Positions 54,760-62,910 of a stretch of DNA of 64,000 nt are shown piece after piece. The notes under the pieces are model-generated. The model was not told where the DNA came from, did no database searches, and worked only from the letters and a program-made list of their open reading frames with translations. A program made the position numbers and the translations under genes. Position 1 is the first letter of the stretch, and the number at the start of each line of letters is the position of its first letter. The DNA comes from Planctellipticum variicoloris (GTDB taxonomy: Bacteria > Planctomycetota > Planctomycetia > Planctomycetales > Planctomycetaceae). The stretch spans positions 5,774,001 through 5,838,000 of the forward strand of contig NZ_CP130886.1 in assembly GCF_030622045.1 (NCBI RefSeq). Direction: 5' to 3'.

Positions 54760-55986
54760 TCAAAACACCGACAGCAGCAGCAACTGCGCCATCCGGATCA
54801 GCCACGTCCGGTCGCCGGGGGTCATCTCGCCCTTCTCCAGGATCCGGCCGGTCTTGTTCTTGACCGTCGTGATCATGTACCGCTGGATGTCGCTGAGGGG
54901 CCTCTCGTCCCCGGCGGCCATCAGCAGCGTGGTGATCCGCTGCAGGGCGTGGACTTCGTCAAGATCGCCGTTGACCGCCGGGCTCCAGACGGGGGGCTGG
55001 GACGTTTCGCCGACATGCTGGACGATCCGCAGGACCAGGCTCGAAACGCGGGCCGCCTTTTCGTAGTCGATCCGGTCGGGCGTATCGCGCGGCGTATGGT
55101 AGTCGGGATGCTCGCCGGTCGAGAAGAAGAGGTAGGGGACTTCGCGGTCCCGGAACGGGCCGTAGTCGCTGCGGGTGCCGATCAGGTCGGTCCCCAGCCG
55201 GGCGACTTCCAGGCCCGCCGGTCGGCCGACGACGTCGAACGCCTCCTTGAGCTGCGGGGCGTGTTCGGTTCCCAGCACGAAAACTGCCGGCAGAGGGAGG
55301 TTGCCGAGCGACCGGCCGATCATGTCCGCGGTGATGAAGAGTTTGACTTGCTCCAGCGGCCAGGGGGTGTGCGACGCAAACCAGCGCGAGCCCCACAGCA
55401 TCTGCTCTTCCATGTCGAAACCGACGAAGGCGATCGTCCGGCGGGGCCGCTGGCCGGCGGCGGCGAGCTGGCGGGCGACTTCGAGCACCATCGCAACGCC
55501 CGACGCGTTGTCATCCGCCCCGGCGTAGATCTCTCCTCCGCTGCTTCCCAGATGATCGTAGTGGGCGCTGACGATGATCACTTCGTCGCGGACGGCGGGA
55601 TCGCTGCCGGGAAGGAGGGCTCCGACGTTCCGGCCGATCACCGGGCGGACGCCGTTCTCCTCGGCCTTACCGGGGATGTCCTGGGCATACCGTCCGTCAG
55701 GAAAGAGGGGCTCCAGGCCGAGCTCGCGGAAACGCGTCACGATGTAGCGGGCGGCTTCGGTCCGCTCGCGACCGCCCCGGCCGCGCAGCTCCGGGCTGGC
55801 GAGAAACTCGATGTGCGGCCGGATGTCCGCGGGCTGGATCGCCGGTGCGAACTCGCGCTCGCGCGTCGCCGCAACAACCGCCGTCAGAGCACTGATCGGC
55901 CGGTCGTCGGCCTGTACCGGAAACGTCGGCATCGCCGCAGCAAGCACCGCCGCGGCAACAGGCAGATTCAGCAGGGAACGAGTCAT
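54760..55986 (-). CDS. M28 family zinc aminopeptidase
   Basis: A 408-residue exported peptidase. A signal peptide (LLNLPVAAAVLAAAMPTF) precedes a spacer. All five metal-binding positions of M28 are seen: His in VSAHYDHLG, Asp in GADDNASG, the Glu pair in FDMEEQML, Asp in ITADMIGRS and His in PDYHTPRDT. It probably trims amino acids from peptides outside the cytoplasm. It is a stand-alone gene converging on the toxin pair. Confidence 0.93.
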   Translation of the reverse strand: MTRSLLNLPVAAAVLAAAMPTFPVQADDRPISALTAVVAATREREFAPAIQPADIRPHIEFLASPELRGRGGRERTEAARYIVTRFRELGLEPLFPDGRYAQDIPGKAEENGVRPVIGRNVGALLPGSDPAVRDEVIIVSAHYDHLGSSGGEIYAGADDNASGVAMVLEVARQLAAAGQRPRRTIAFVGFDMEEQMLWGSRWFASHTPWPLEQVKLFITADMIGRSLGNLPLPAVFVLGTEHAPQLKEAFDVVGRPAGLEVARLGTDLIGTRSDYGPFRDREVPYLFFSTGEHPDYHTPRDTPDRIDYEKAARVSSLVLRIVQHVGETSQPPVWSPAVNGDLDEVHALQRITTLLMAAGDERPLSDIQRYMITTVKNKTGRILEKGEMTPGDRTWLIRMAQLLLLSVF

Positions 55987-56248
55987 CCCGGAAAACTCCG
56001 ACGGACATGGCTGAGAAACCGGTGAAAGTTACACGGCGAGGCAGAAGTCGGACAAGACCGATCTCGAATTGCTCGGCGAAAGAGACGCCGGTGGAGAGTC
56101 GCCTCGCAAGGCCGGAAAACCCTTGCACTGCAGACCGAATGTCTCTAGCCTTCAGGGAATGACCTGAGGACGGTCGATTGCAGCACTAGGTTCCCCGCGT
56201 CTCACTGGACCATCGTCGGAACTCGCTCGAATTCGAGAGGAGCACATC

Positions 56249-57085
56249 TTGACGAGACACCCCCGTTCTCGCCGGCTGGACGCGAGGATCTGCACCATCC
56301 TGATCGCGGCTGCCATGGCCGGACCGTTGTCAGCGCAGCAGCCGGCAACGGAAGCGAACGACCGGCTGGAATACATGACGCGGTCGGTCGCGGACTACCA
56401 GATGACTGCACCCGGACCTCGCGGAGAGTCGCTGCAGGTTCGTCGCATCGAACAACCGCTGTTGCGCTGGGACAACCCCGTCAGCAACGTTCCCGACGGC
56501 ACGCTGTTTCTCTGGACCGACCGGCAGGCGCGGCCCGTGGCGATCGTGCAGGTGTTCATTGCCGCCGGCACCGACGATCTGTGGCTCCATGAATTCCAGT
56601 CGCTGCTGGACGGGCCGTTCGAACTCCGTCGCACGGACCAGTCCGTCTGGAAGCCGGGCAGGGCGGGGATCGCATGGCGGCCCCTGCCCGACAGCCCGGC
56701 TCCTGTCGACTCAAAAGCCGGACGTCTGACGCAGATGCGGCAGTTCGCCAAACGTTTCTCCGCCGAGGACGATTTCGAAGGCAAGAGCCGTTGGGAACTG
56801 CGGCTGATGCCGACCCCGCTGCATCGCTACGGCGGTGCCGACAACGACAGCACCATTCTCGACGGAGGCTTATTCGCCTACGCGCATGGGACCGATCCGG
56901 AAGCCCTGCTGATGCTGGAAGCCCGCACGACGACGTCCGGTTCCGCGTGGTTCTATGCGCTCGCCCCGATGACGGGGTATGCGTTGCGGATCAAGGATCG
57001 GGGAACGGAAGTGTGGTCGATCGACTCCCGCAAGCCGCCCTTCAAACCCGAAGAGCCGTTCTTCATCACCAAGTACCTCCCCTGA
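56249..57085 (+). CDS. Secreted protein of unknown function
   Basis: A 278-residue protein read from a TTG at 56249, with GAGAGGAG six bases upstream. It has a signal peptide (ICTILIAAAMAGPLSAQQ) and a beta-rich body: GESLQVRRIEQPLLRWDNPV, GTLFLWTDRQARPVAIVQVF and RWELRLMPTPLHRY. I recognise this type only as a recurrent planctomycete protein without a defined domain. It converges on the RidA-like gene, whose stop lies 7 bp away. Confidence 0.75.
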   Translation: MTRHPRSRRLDARICTILIAAAMAGPLSAQQPATEANDRLEYMTRSVADYQMTAPGPRGESLQVRRIEQPLLRWDNPVSNVPDGTLFLWTDRQARPVAIVQVFIAAGTDDLWLHEFQSLLDGPFELRRTDQSVWKPGRAGIAWRPLPDSPAPVDSKAGRLTQMRQFAKRFSAEDDFEGKSRWELRLMPTPLHRYGGADNDSTILDGGLFAYAHGTDPEALLMLEARTTTSGSAWFYALAPMTGYALRIKDRGTEVWSIDSRKPPFKPEEPFFITKYLP

Positions 57086-57092
57086 AGCGTTG

Positions 57093-58289
57093 CTACTCCT
57101 TCGGAATCCCAAGCATGTCCCAGGTGATCGTCCGACCGGATCGCCCTACCCCCTGAACCTGAGCCTTCGAGGCCGCCGGCGGACGGAGCGGGTCGTAGTA
57201 TTCGGGCCGCAGACGATTGTGCTGCTGGTTGCTCCCCGGAGCGCTGACGTAATAGGTGGCCTTCACCAGATGCCGCAGATCGCCGCCCCCCGCTTCGACC
57301 AGGCGACGAGTCTGATCGAACAGCTCGCGCAGCTCCGCCTCGCCATCCGGATCCTTCTGCCCACCATACAACCCGGAGACAAAAATCGTCGCCGGATGAT
57401 GCACGCGGGCGACGCGGCAGTAAACCGTCGGCGTCGTCATGCCCGGCGGCGTCAGGAACTCAATGCTCGCCCGGCCTTCCATCGGCGGGGATGTCGACCC
57501 GGCCACAAGCTCAATTTCGATCGGCAGCGACGACTGCCATTCGACAAACGCGACCGGCGGACACGGGCCCGGCAGGAACGCCTGCCGGATCACGTGCAGC
57601 GCATCATCGACCTTTTCCATCGGCGTCAGAAACGCTTTGACCTGCACCACCGAGTGCGGCCCCAGCTCCAGGAACCGCAGCGTTCGCAGCAGACTCGCCA
57701 TCGTCTGCCGCGTCGCGTCCTCCAGCGTCCCGTCTCCCTTCTCGGCCTGCCCCGACACGTACGACCGCGAAGTGACCGTCGCCGGGAGAACCGAGACGGC
57801 GCTCCCGTTCACGTCGAGCATTTGAATGGCATGGTCTCCCGGCGGCGATCGCCGCCACCCGACGGCATCCATGGCCACCTGCGCCTCAGAATCCGGCAGC
57901 ACAGTCGTCACCCAGCTCACGGCGGGGAGCCCATCCGGATTGAGCCGTCCCTTCAACACCTCGCGAACCGCCGGTTCGAGCTCGTCGTTCGCCAAGTAGA
58001 CGTTGAGCTTGACCAGCTTGCCAAGCCCAGAGCCGGCTGCTTCGAGCTGATCGTCGAGCTGATCGAGCACATCGCTCACCTGCTTCGAAATCGAGGCCCC
58101 CGGCTCGCCCGCCCCGCGGGGCAAAGTCTGGCTGGTCTGAATCTGATCGACATTGCGAATGAGGACGGCGCCGGCCGACCCGGCGGCCCGGTCCGGTTCG
58201 ATCACGCGGATGGAAGGCTCGGCGGCGGAAGCGGAGAGCGTTCCCAGGACCAGTAACCCGAGGCCGACCGTCACAGGAGAATTGGACAT
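57093..58289 (-). CDS. Exported multi-domain RidA/YjgF-like protein
   Basis: A 398-residue protein with a signal peptide (VTVGLGLLVLGTLSASA). It contains at least three RidA-like (YjgF/YER057c/UK114) domains in tandem. Each shows the family pattern, for example SDVLDQLDDQLEAAGSGLGK with LVKLNVYLAND, then SLLRTLRFLELGPHSVVQVK and FVSGLYGGQKDP with LVKATYYVSA. RidA hydrolyses reactive enamines. This long exported form is unusual and its substrate is not known. The start is the ATG at 58289. Confidence 0.82.
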   Translation of the reverse strand: MSNSPVTVGLGLLVLGTLSASAAEPSIRVIEPDRAAGSAGAVLIRNVDQIQTSQTLPRGAGEPGASISKQVSDVLDQLDDQLEAAGSGLGKLVKLNVYLANDELEPAVREVLKGRLNPDGLPAVSWVTTVLPDSEAQVAMDAVGWRRSPPGDHAIQMLDVNGSAVSVLPATVTSRSYVSGQAEKGDGTLEDATRQTMASLLRTLRFLELGPHSVVQVKAFLTPMEKVDDALHVIRQAFLPGPCPPVAFVEWQSSLPIEIELVAGSTSPPMEGRASIEFLTPPGMTTPTVYCRVARVHHPATIFVSGLYGGQKDPDGEAELRELFDQTRRLVEAGGGDLRHLVKATYYVSAPGSNQQHNRLRPEYYDPLRPPAASKAQVQGVGRSGRTITWDMLGIPKE

Positions 58290-58550
58290 GCCGGTGGTTC
58301 CTTGCGGTGGGAGGAAGTGGCGGAGTCGTGCAATCTACCGATGCCCCGCCTCCAGCGTCGAGGGGAGAGCCAGGATCTGAAACAACTTCCGGACCGCCGC
58401 CCGAACTTCGCCCCGGAAGACGCGCCCCCGCCCAGCACCCGGCCCGTTGCGGCGGCGATTCCCCCCGTGTTAGTGTGACGCCGCTGAAATCAGCCCGGCC
58501 GCGACCCGGCCGGGGAAGTCCAAACGATCAATCTCCAGGGAGAGAACAAC

Positions 58551-59507
58551 ATGCGACTCTACGGTCTGCTCGTCATGGCAGCGACGCTCTCGCTTTCAAC
58601 CGGCCTCATCGCCGCCGACAAGGAAGCCTTTCTGACGGCCGAAGACGGCGGCCCCGACTTCGCGGTGCAGGGCGAATACGCCGGTAAAGTCGGTGGACAG
58701 TCCTGGGGCGTGCAGGTGATCGCGCTCGGCGAAGGCAAGTTCGACGCCGTCGTCTATCCCGGCGGACTCCCCGGCGCAGGCTGGGCGCAGCCGACGAAAC
58801 ACAAACTCACCGGAGCCGCCAGCGACGGCAAAACCTCTCTGAAAGGAGACGCCGGCGAAGCCTCCATCACCGACGGCACGCTGACCCTCAAGCTGGGAGC
58901 CAACTCCGGCAACCTCGCCAGGGCCGACCGCAAATCGCCCACGCTCGGCCAGAAGCCCCCCGCCGGCGCCAAGATCCTGTTCGACGGCACAAACACCGAC
59001 GCCTGGCAGAACGGCCAGATGTCGGATGACAAGCTGCTGATGGTCGGGACCCGGACGAACGACAAGTTCGCCGACTACACGCTGCACGTCGAATTCCGCA
59101 CGCCGTTCATGCCCAAATCCCGCGGGCAGGCTCGCGGCAACAGCGGCATGTATCTCGGCGACCAGTACGAATGCCAGATCCTCGACTCGTTCGGCCTCGA
59201 AGGTCTCGACAACGAGTGCGGCGGCATCTACCAGAACGCCCGCCCGTCGGTCAACATGTGCCTCCCCCCCCTGTCGTGGCAGACCTACGACGTCGAATTC
59301 ACCGCCGCCAAGTTCGACTCCTCCGGCAAGGTCGTCGCACCGGCCCGGACCACCATCCGTCACAACGGCGTCCGCATCCACGACAACATCGAACTCAAGT
59401 CGACCCCCGGCGGCGGTCAGAACGATCAGAAGCCCGGCGCCCTGTTCCTGCAGAACCACGGCGACCCGGTCCGCTTCCGCAACATCTGGCTGGTGGAAAA
59501 GCGTTGA
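58551..59507 (+). CDS. DUF1080 (3-keto-disaccharide hydrolase-like) protein
   Basis: A 318-residue exported protein. MRLYGLLVMAATLSLSTGLI is a signal peptide; GGGAGAGA lies upstream. An N-terminal beta region (30-130) precedes a DUF1080 concanavalin-like domain with LFDGTNTDAWQNG, GNSGMYLGDQYECQILDSFG and LFLQNHGDPVRFRNIWLVE. The family includes 3-keto-glycoside hydrolases in planctomycetes and bacteroidetes. A sugar isomerase-like gene follows 100 bp later, which suggests a role in sugar use. Confidence 0.9.
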   Translation: MRLYGLLVMAATLSLSTGLIAADKEAFLTAEDGGPDFAVQGEYAGKVGGQSWGVQVIALGEGKFDAVVYPGGLPGAGWAQPTKHKLTGAASDGKTSLKGDAGEASITDGTLTLKLGANSGNLARADRKSPTLGQKPPAGAKILFDGTNTDAWQNGQMSDDKLLMVGTRTNDKFADYTLHVEFRTPFMPKSRGQARGNSGMYLGDQYECQILDSFGLEGLDNECGGIYQNARPSVNMCLPPLSWQTYDVEFTAAKFDSSGKVVAPARTTIRHNGVRIHDNIELKSTPGGGQNDQKPGALFLQNHGDPVRFRNIWLVEKR

Positions 59508-59607
59508 GCGTCGAGAATCTGGGTGGCACGCCCTGAGGCTTTGCGAAGGGCGTGTCTTCAAGCTGGCATCGAATTTCGAGCCTCGTCAGCCTTCGAAAGG
59601 CCTCTTC

Positions 59608-60555
59608 ATGCCCCCCGTCGTCAATCGCCGTGGCTTCGTCGCGGCGGCTGTCTCCTCCGTGGCCGCCGGTGCGTTTGTCGCCTCCGCACGCTCCGGCCAG
59701 GCGGCCGAATCTCCCGCCGAGCCGTTCCGGTATTGCCTCAATACCAGCACGATTCGCGGGCAGAATGTGGGGATCGTCCAAGAAGTCGAGCTGGCGGCGA
59801 AGGCTGGATACCACGGCATCGAGCCGTGGATCAACGAGCTCGACAAATACGTCAAAGACGGCGGTTCGCTGGCGGATCTCAAGAAGCGGATCGCCGACCA
59901 CGGTCTGACCGTCGAGAGCGCAATCGGTTTCTCGGCCTTCCTCCACGAAGACCCCGCCGAGCGGCAGAAGGGGCTCGACGAAGCCAAACGCTGCATGGCC
60001 CTCGTCCGCGACATCGGAGGCACGCGGATCGCCGCCCCTCCTGTCGGCGTCACCGACAAGACCGGGCTCGATCTGTTCCAGCTCTCAGACCGCTTTCGAG
60101 CCCTGGTCGAACTGGGACGGCAGGAAGGCGTCCTCCCGCAACTGGAGCTGTGGGGCTTTGCGAAAACGCTGGCGCATCTCGGCGAGGTCGCTTTCATCGC
60201 CGCCGAGTGCGGACAGCCGGACGCCCTCTGCCTGCTGGACGTCTACCACATCTATAAGGGTGGCTCGGGGTTCGGTGGGCTGGGAATGTTCCCCGGCAGC
60301 CGCATGCAGTGCTTCCACGTCAACGACTATCCGGCCGACCCGCCGCGCGACACGATCAAGGACGAGCACCGCGTCTATCCCGGCGACGGCGTCGCCCCGC
60401 TCGGCGAAATCTTCCGCACCCTCTCCGACAACCAGTACCGCGGCGTCCTCTCGCTGGAGCTGTTCAACCGCAGCTACTGGCAGCAGGATGCGTTTGAAGT
60501 CGTGAAAACCGGCCTGGAAAAAACCCGCGCCGCAGTCACGAAGGCGCTCGGGTAG
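59608..60555 (+). CDS. Tat-exported sugar phosphate isomerase/epimerase-like protein
   Basis: A 315-residue protein. VNRRGFVAAAVSSVAAGAFV is a twin-arginine signal, so the protein is exported folded. The remainder is an AP-endonuclease/xylose isomerase-like TIM barrel: FRYCLNTSTIRGQNVGI, GYHGIEPWINELDKYVKDGG, then metal-binding residues such as LELWG, LDVYHIYKGGSG, CFHVNDYPA and LSLELFNRSYW. It is likely to act on a sugar. It follows the DUF1080 gene. A palindrome starts at its TAG stop. Confidence 0.9.
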   Translation: MPPVVNRRGFVAAAVSSVAAGAFVASARSGQAAESPAEPFRYCLNTSTIRGQNVGIVQEVELAAKAGYHGIEPWINELDKYVKDGGSLADLKKRIADHGLTVESAIGFSAFLHEDPAERQKGLDEAKRCMALVRDIGGTRIAAPPVGVTDKTGLDLFQLSDRFRALVELGRQEGVLPQLELWGFAKTLAHLGEVAFIAAECGQPDALCLLDVYHIYKGGSGFGGLGMFPGSRMQCFHVNDYPADPPRDTIKDEHRVYPGDGVAPLGEIFRTLSDNQYRGVLSLELFNRSYWQQDAFEVVKTGLEKTRAAVTKALG

Positions 60556-60572
60556 AGCCGGCTCCGCCGGCC
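60556..60572 (+). repeat. Palindrome abutting the sugar isomerase TAG stop
   Basis: TAG is followed at once by AGCCGGC, loop TCC and GCCGGCC (first pair mismatched). Same design as behind glmS. Confidence 0.65.
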
Positions 60573-60613
60573 GGCTTGAATTCTGTCGAGGTAGCCGTAG
60601 CGCCGCGTCAACA

Positions 60614-60765
60614 CGAAATCACCGGCATCGATTCTGAAACAGTCCGTCTTTTCGTCTTGTCCCCTCTCCCGCTGTCTTCAGTGGGAAAGGGCCAGGGTGA
60701 GGGTCTTCGAAAACGCCGAAGCGTCGTCCACGGAGAAAGGACGGCACGCTTCACAATTGTGGCCG
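60614..60765 (+). repeat. Direct repeat, copy 1 (about 150 bp)
   Basis: About 150 bp are roughly 80 percent identical to 62529-62682 in the same direction. Both contain CGGCATCGATTCTG, CCCCTCTCCCGCTGTCTTCA, GGGTGAGGGTCTTCGAA and TCGTCCACGGAGAAA. The inner CCTCTCCC...GGGAAAGGG can form a hairpin. No coding content is seen here or in the rest of 60573-61067, apart from a GTACGGTGGACGTCC repeat relative at 60893. Confidence 0.85.
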
Positions 60766-61067
60766 GCGATCCAGGAATTGGGGGCTTGTCCGCAGCCCTC
60801 TTGGGCCACGGTGATGACAATCCCCAATTGAAGCCATGACAATGCCGTAGGAGGTGCAGTCGCCAGTTGTCCACGGTCAGCCCCTGGCGCCCGTACGGTG
60901 GACGTCCTCGTCCGCCGACGGTCCGCCCGCACCTTCCCCATTCCGCAAAGCGCCTCAACGCCGGAGGGGACGAATCAGATCGCCGGAGGGGGAGTATCGC
61001 GAATTCCCGGCGACGAATTGCGACCACCAATGAGCGACTGTCCCCAGCCGCAGGGGCCGGGCGATCT

Positions 61068-61331
61068 CTACTTGACGGCCGGCCCTTCACGTCCTTTGCA
61101 GCAATGCACAAACGCAATGATGAATAGCACGACCCCCGTGACGATCAATAGCAGACCGATCGCCTGAATCGACAGGACGATCGGCATCTGTCCCCGGAAG
61201 TATTGGGCCGTGCGTTCGGCGCCCCCCGACTCGCTCTGAAGAGTGAGGCCCCTCGATATTGTGGCGACCGTCGTCAGAAACGGCAGCAGAATTCCGGCCA
61301 ACAGGCATGCCGTCGCAATTCGCTTGAGCAT
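61068..61331 (-). CDS. Small two-span membrane protein
   Basis: An 87-residue protein. The ATG at 61331 (MLKRIATACLLAGILLPFL) follows AAGGGA; an upstream GTG at 61349 is also in frame. Two spans are visible (residues about 6-22 and 50-73, VLSIQAIGLLLIVTGVVLFI) with a short polar loop and a basic C-terminus (CCKGREGPAVK). No family was recognised. It lies downstream of a J-like membrane protein gene on the same strand and may belong with it and the Hsp70. Confidence 0.6.
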   Translation of the reverse strand: MLKRIATACLLAGILLPFLTTVATISRGLTLQSESGGAERTAQYFRGQMPIVLSIQAIGLLLIVTGVVLFIIAFVHCCKGREGPAVK

Positions 61332-61387
61332 CAGGCATCCCTTCGACACGTGATGTCGCGGACTCCGGCTTCAAACCGCCCCGCAGA

Positions 61388-62413
61388 CTACTTCCCGTGC
61401 ACGTATTTCAGATACACGAAGATTGTCGCAGGAACGCCAACGAAGCCGGTCAGCACCATCGGGAACGCCGACGGCACGAACGGAATAAACTTCCACAGCT
61501 TGTCGTAAAGGAGAAAGTTGTCGAGCAGCGAGCAGCCGATGAAAATCCAGCAGCAGATCAGAATCCCCATCTGCTTCTGCTCAGCCTTCTCTTCTTTCGA
61601 CAAGCGGGCCGGGGCCTGAGAAGTTGTCGATTTCCCAGCCGACTTCTTGCCGCCTTTCTTCGACGTGTCGATGGCCGCCGACTCGTTCCGCGCGCCCGGA
61701 GCATAATACTTGGCGATGGCCTGATTGATCGCCAGCGGCGTCGCAACCACCGCCCGCATCGGCAGGCCGAACCGCAGGCGAATCTCGTCTTCCAGCTCGT
61801 GGTCCGGCTCGTTCGCGCACGCGATCAGCACGCGATCGTCGTCGACAAACAGCGGCAGGCAACTGTAGCGCCGGACCAGCGTCTTGGGAACCTGGTCGAG
61901 CACGGTATCGTCGGGAAGCATGTCCGCCAGATCGACGTACGACAGCCCCAGCTCGCTGGCCCAGGCGCGAGCCACCGTCTCCGCGTCCGCCAGCTTGAGC
62001 TGCACCACCGAGTCCCGCGTCGACAGCCCGGTCCGTTCGGCATGCGTCTTGACCGACTGCACCTGCTCCGCAGTCAACACTCCCTGATCCAGGAGATACG
62101 AAGTCAGCGGCCGTCGACCGGTCGACTGATCCCGGTCGTCGATCTCGCGCCCCTGGCTGCGGTCGTACTCCTGCTTCCGCTCCGCGTCCGTCAGGCAGAG
62201 CATCGCCTTCGCAAGCTCGTTCAGCAGATCCTGCGACTCGTCCGAATAGTCCCCGGTCGCGTACTTCCGCACGTGCCCGTTGAGCTTCTTGTAGTTCTTG
62301 CGGATCTTGTCGACGTCGTCCTCGAACTGCACCAGACGCAGCAGCGCATAGTAGTCCGGCGGACGTGGCCCCTCGGGAATCCCGAGCCATTCCTTATAGA
62401 CATCGATCGGCAC
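61388..62413 (-). CDS. Membrane protein with J-like N-terminus and MshEN (T2SSE N) domain
   Basis: A 341-residue protein starting with GTG at 62413 behind AGGAAGGA. Residues 1-90 are J-like: YYALLRLVQFEDDVDKIRK, then DLLNELAKAMLCLTDAERKQ and EYDR. The HPD motif is missing, so it cannot activate Hsp70 in the usual way. Residues about 100-240 match the MshEN/GspE N-terminal domain (LTSYLLDQGVLTAEQVQSVK, ARAWASELGLSYVDL and DRVLIACANEP), which in related ATPases binds cyclic di-GMP. Two membrane spans end it. It lies about 500 bp downstream of an Hsp70 gene, on the same strand. Confidence 0.72.
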   Translation of the reverse strand: MPIDVYKEWLGIPEGPRPPDYYALLRLVQFEDDVDKIRKNYKKLNGHVRKYATGDYSDESQDLLNELAKAMLCLTDAERKQEYDRSQGREIDDRDQSTGRRPLTSYLLDQGVLTAEQVQSVKTHAERTGLSTRDSVVQLKLADAETVARAWASELGLSYVDLADMLPDDTVLDQVPKTLVRRYSCLPLFVDDDRVLIACANEPDHELEDEIRLRFGLPMRAVVATPLAINQAIAKYYAPGARNESAAIDTSKKGGKKSAGKSTTSQAPARLSKEEKAEQKQMGILICCWIFIGCSLLDNFLLYDKLWKFIPFVPSAFPMVLTGFVGVPATIFVYLKYVHGK

Positions 62414-62528
62414 GAAACCGTCCTTCCTGGATGCGAGTTCGCGGTTGCAGGTTGAGCCTGAAATTCAGCCGCCACGACGGCGAGCCGCGTCTCCCGCCCC
62501 CCCTCCCGCCATCTGCGGTGGATGAGGG

Positions 62529-62682
62529 CGAAATCAGCGGCATCGATTCTGGAACAGTACGTCTTTTCGTCATGTCCCCTCTCCCGCTGTCTTCAGAGGG
62601 AGAGGGCTAGGGTGAGGGTCTTCGAAGTTGTCAGACTGTGTCGTCCACGGAGAAAAAACGGCACCCCTCACATTCGTGGTTG
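62529..62682 (+). repeat. Direct repeat, copy 2 (about 150 bp)
   Basis: The partner of 60614-60765, in the same orientation; its CCCTCTCCC...GGGAGAGGG core forms a better hairpin than copy 1. The two copies enclose the two small membrane protein genes. Confidence 0.85.
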
Positions 62683-62876
62683 CTGATTGAGGGCCTCTTT
62701 GAATACTTCACAGGAAAACGACGCCCTCACCCAGCCCCATTCCCACATCCCGATGCGGCAGAGAGGACAAGAACAAGGACAGACGGTTTCAGCATCAACG
62801 CCGGCGATTCAGCGATTTCTCAGAGCCACACTTCAGGAAGCTCCGCAGGATCTCCGTATTCTCCTCTGTCTGGCTG

Positions 62877-62904
62877 CTCGCTATTCCCTACTCGCTATTC
62901 CCTC
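62877..62904 (+). repeat. Tandem 14-bp repeat (two 7-bp steps)
   Basis: CTCGCTATTCCCTA then CTCGCTATTCCCTC, ending 7 bp before the Hsp70 stop codon. The period fits the 7-bp tracts elsewhere in the window. Confidence 0.8.
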
Positions 62905-62910
62905 ACCTTG

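Larger units (their letters stand above)
62414..62910. other. Intergenic region between Hsp70 and J-like genes
   Basis: No gene. It contains the second copy of a direct repeat (62529-62682) and a 14-bp tandem tract next to the Hsp70 stop (62877-62904). Confidence 0.5.
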
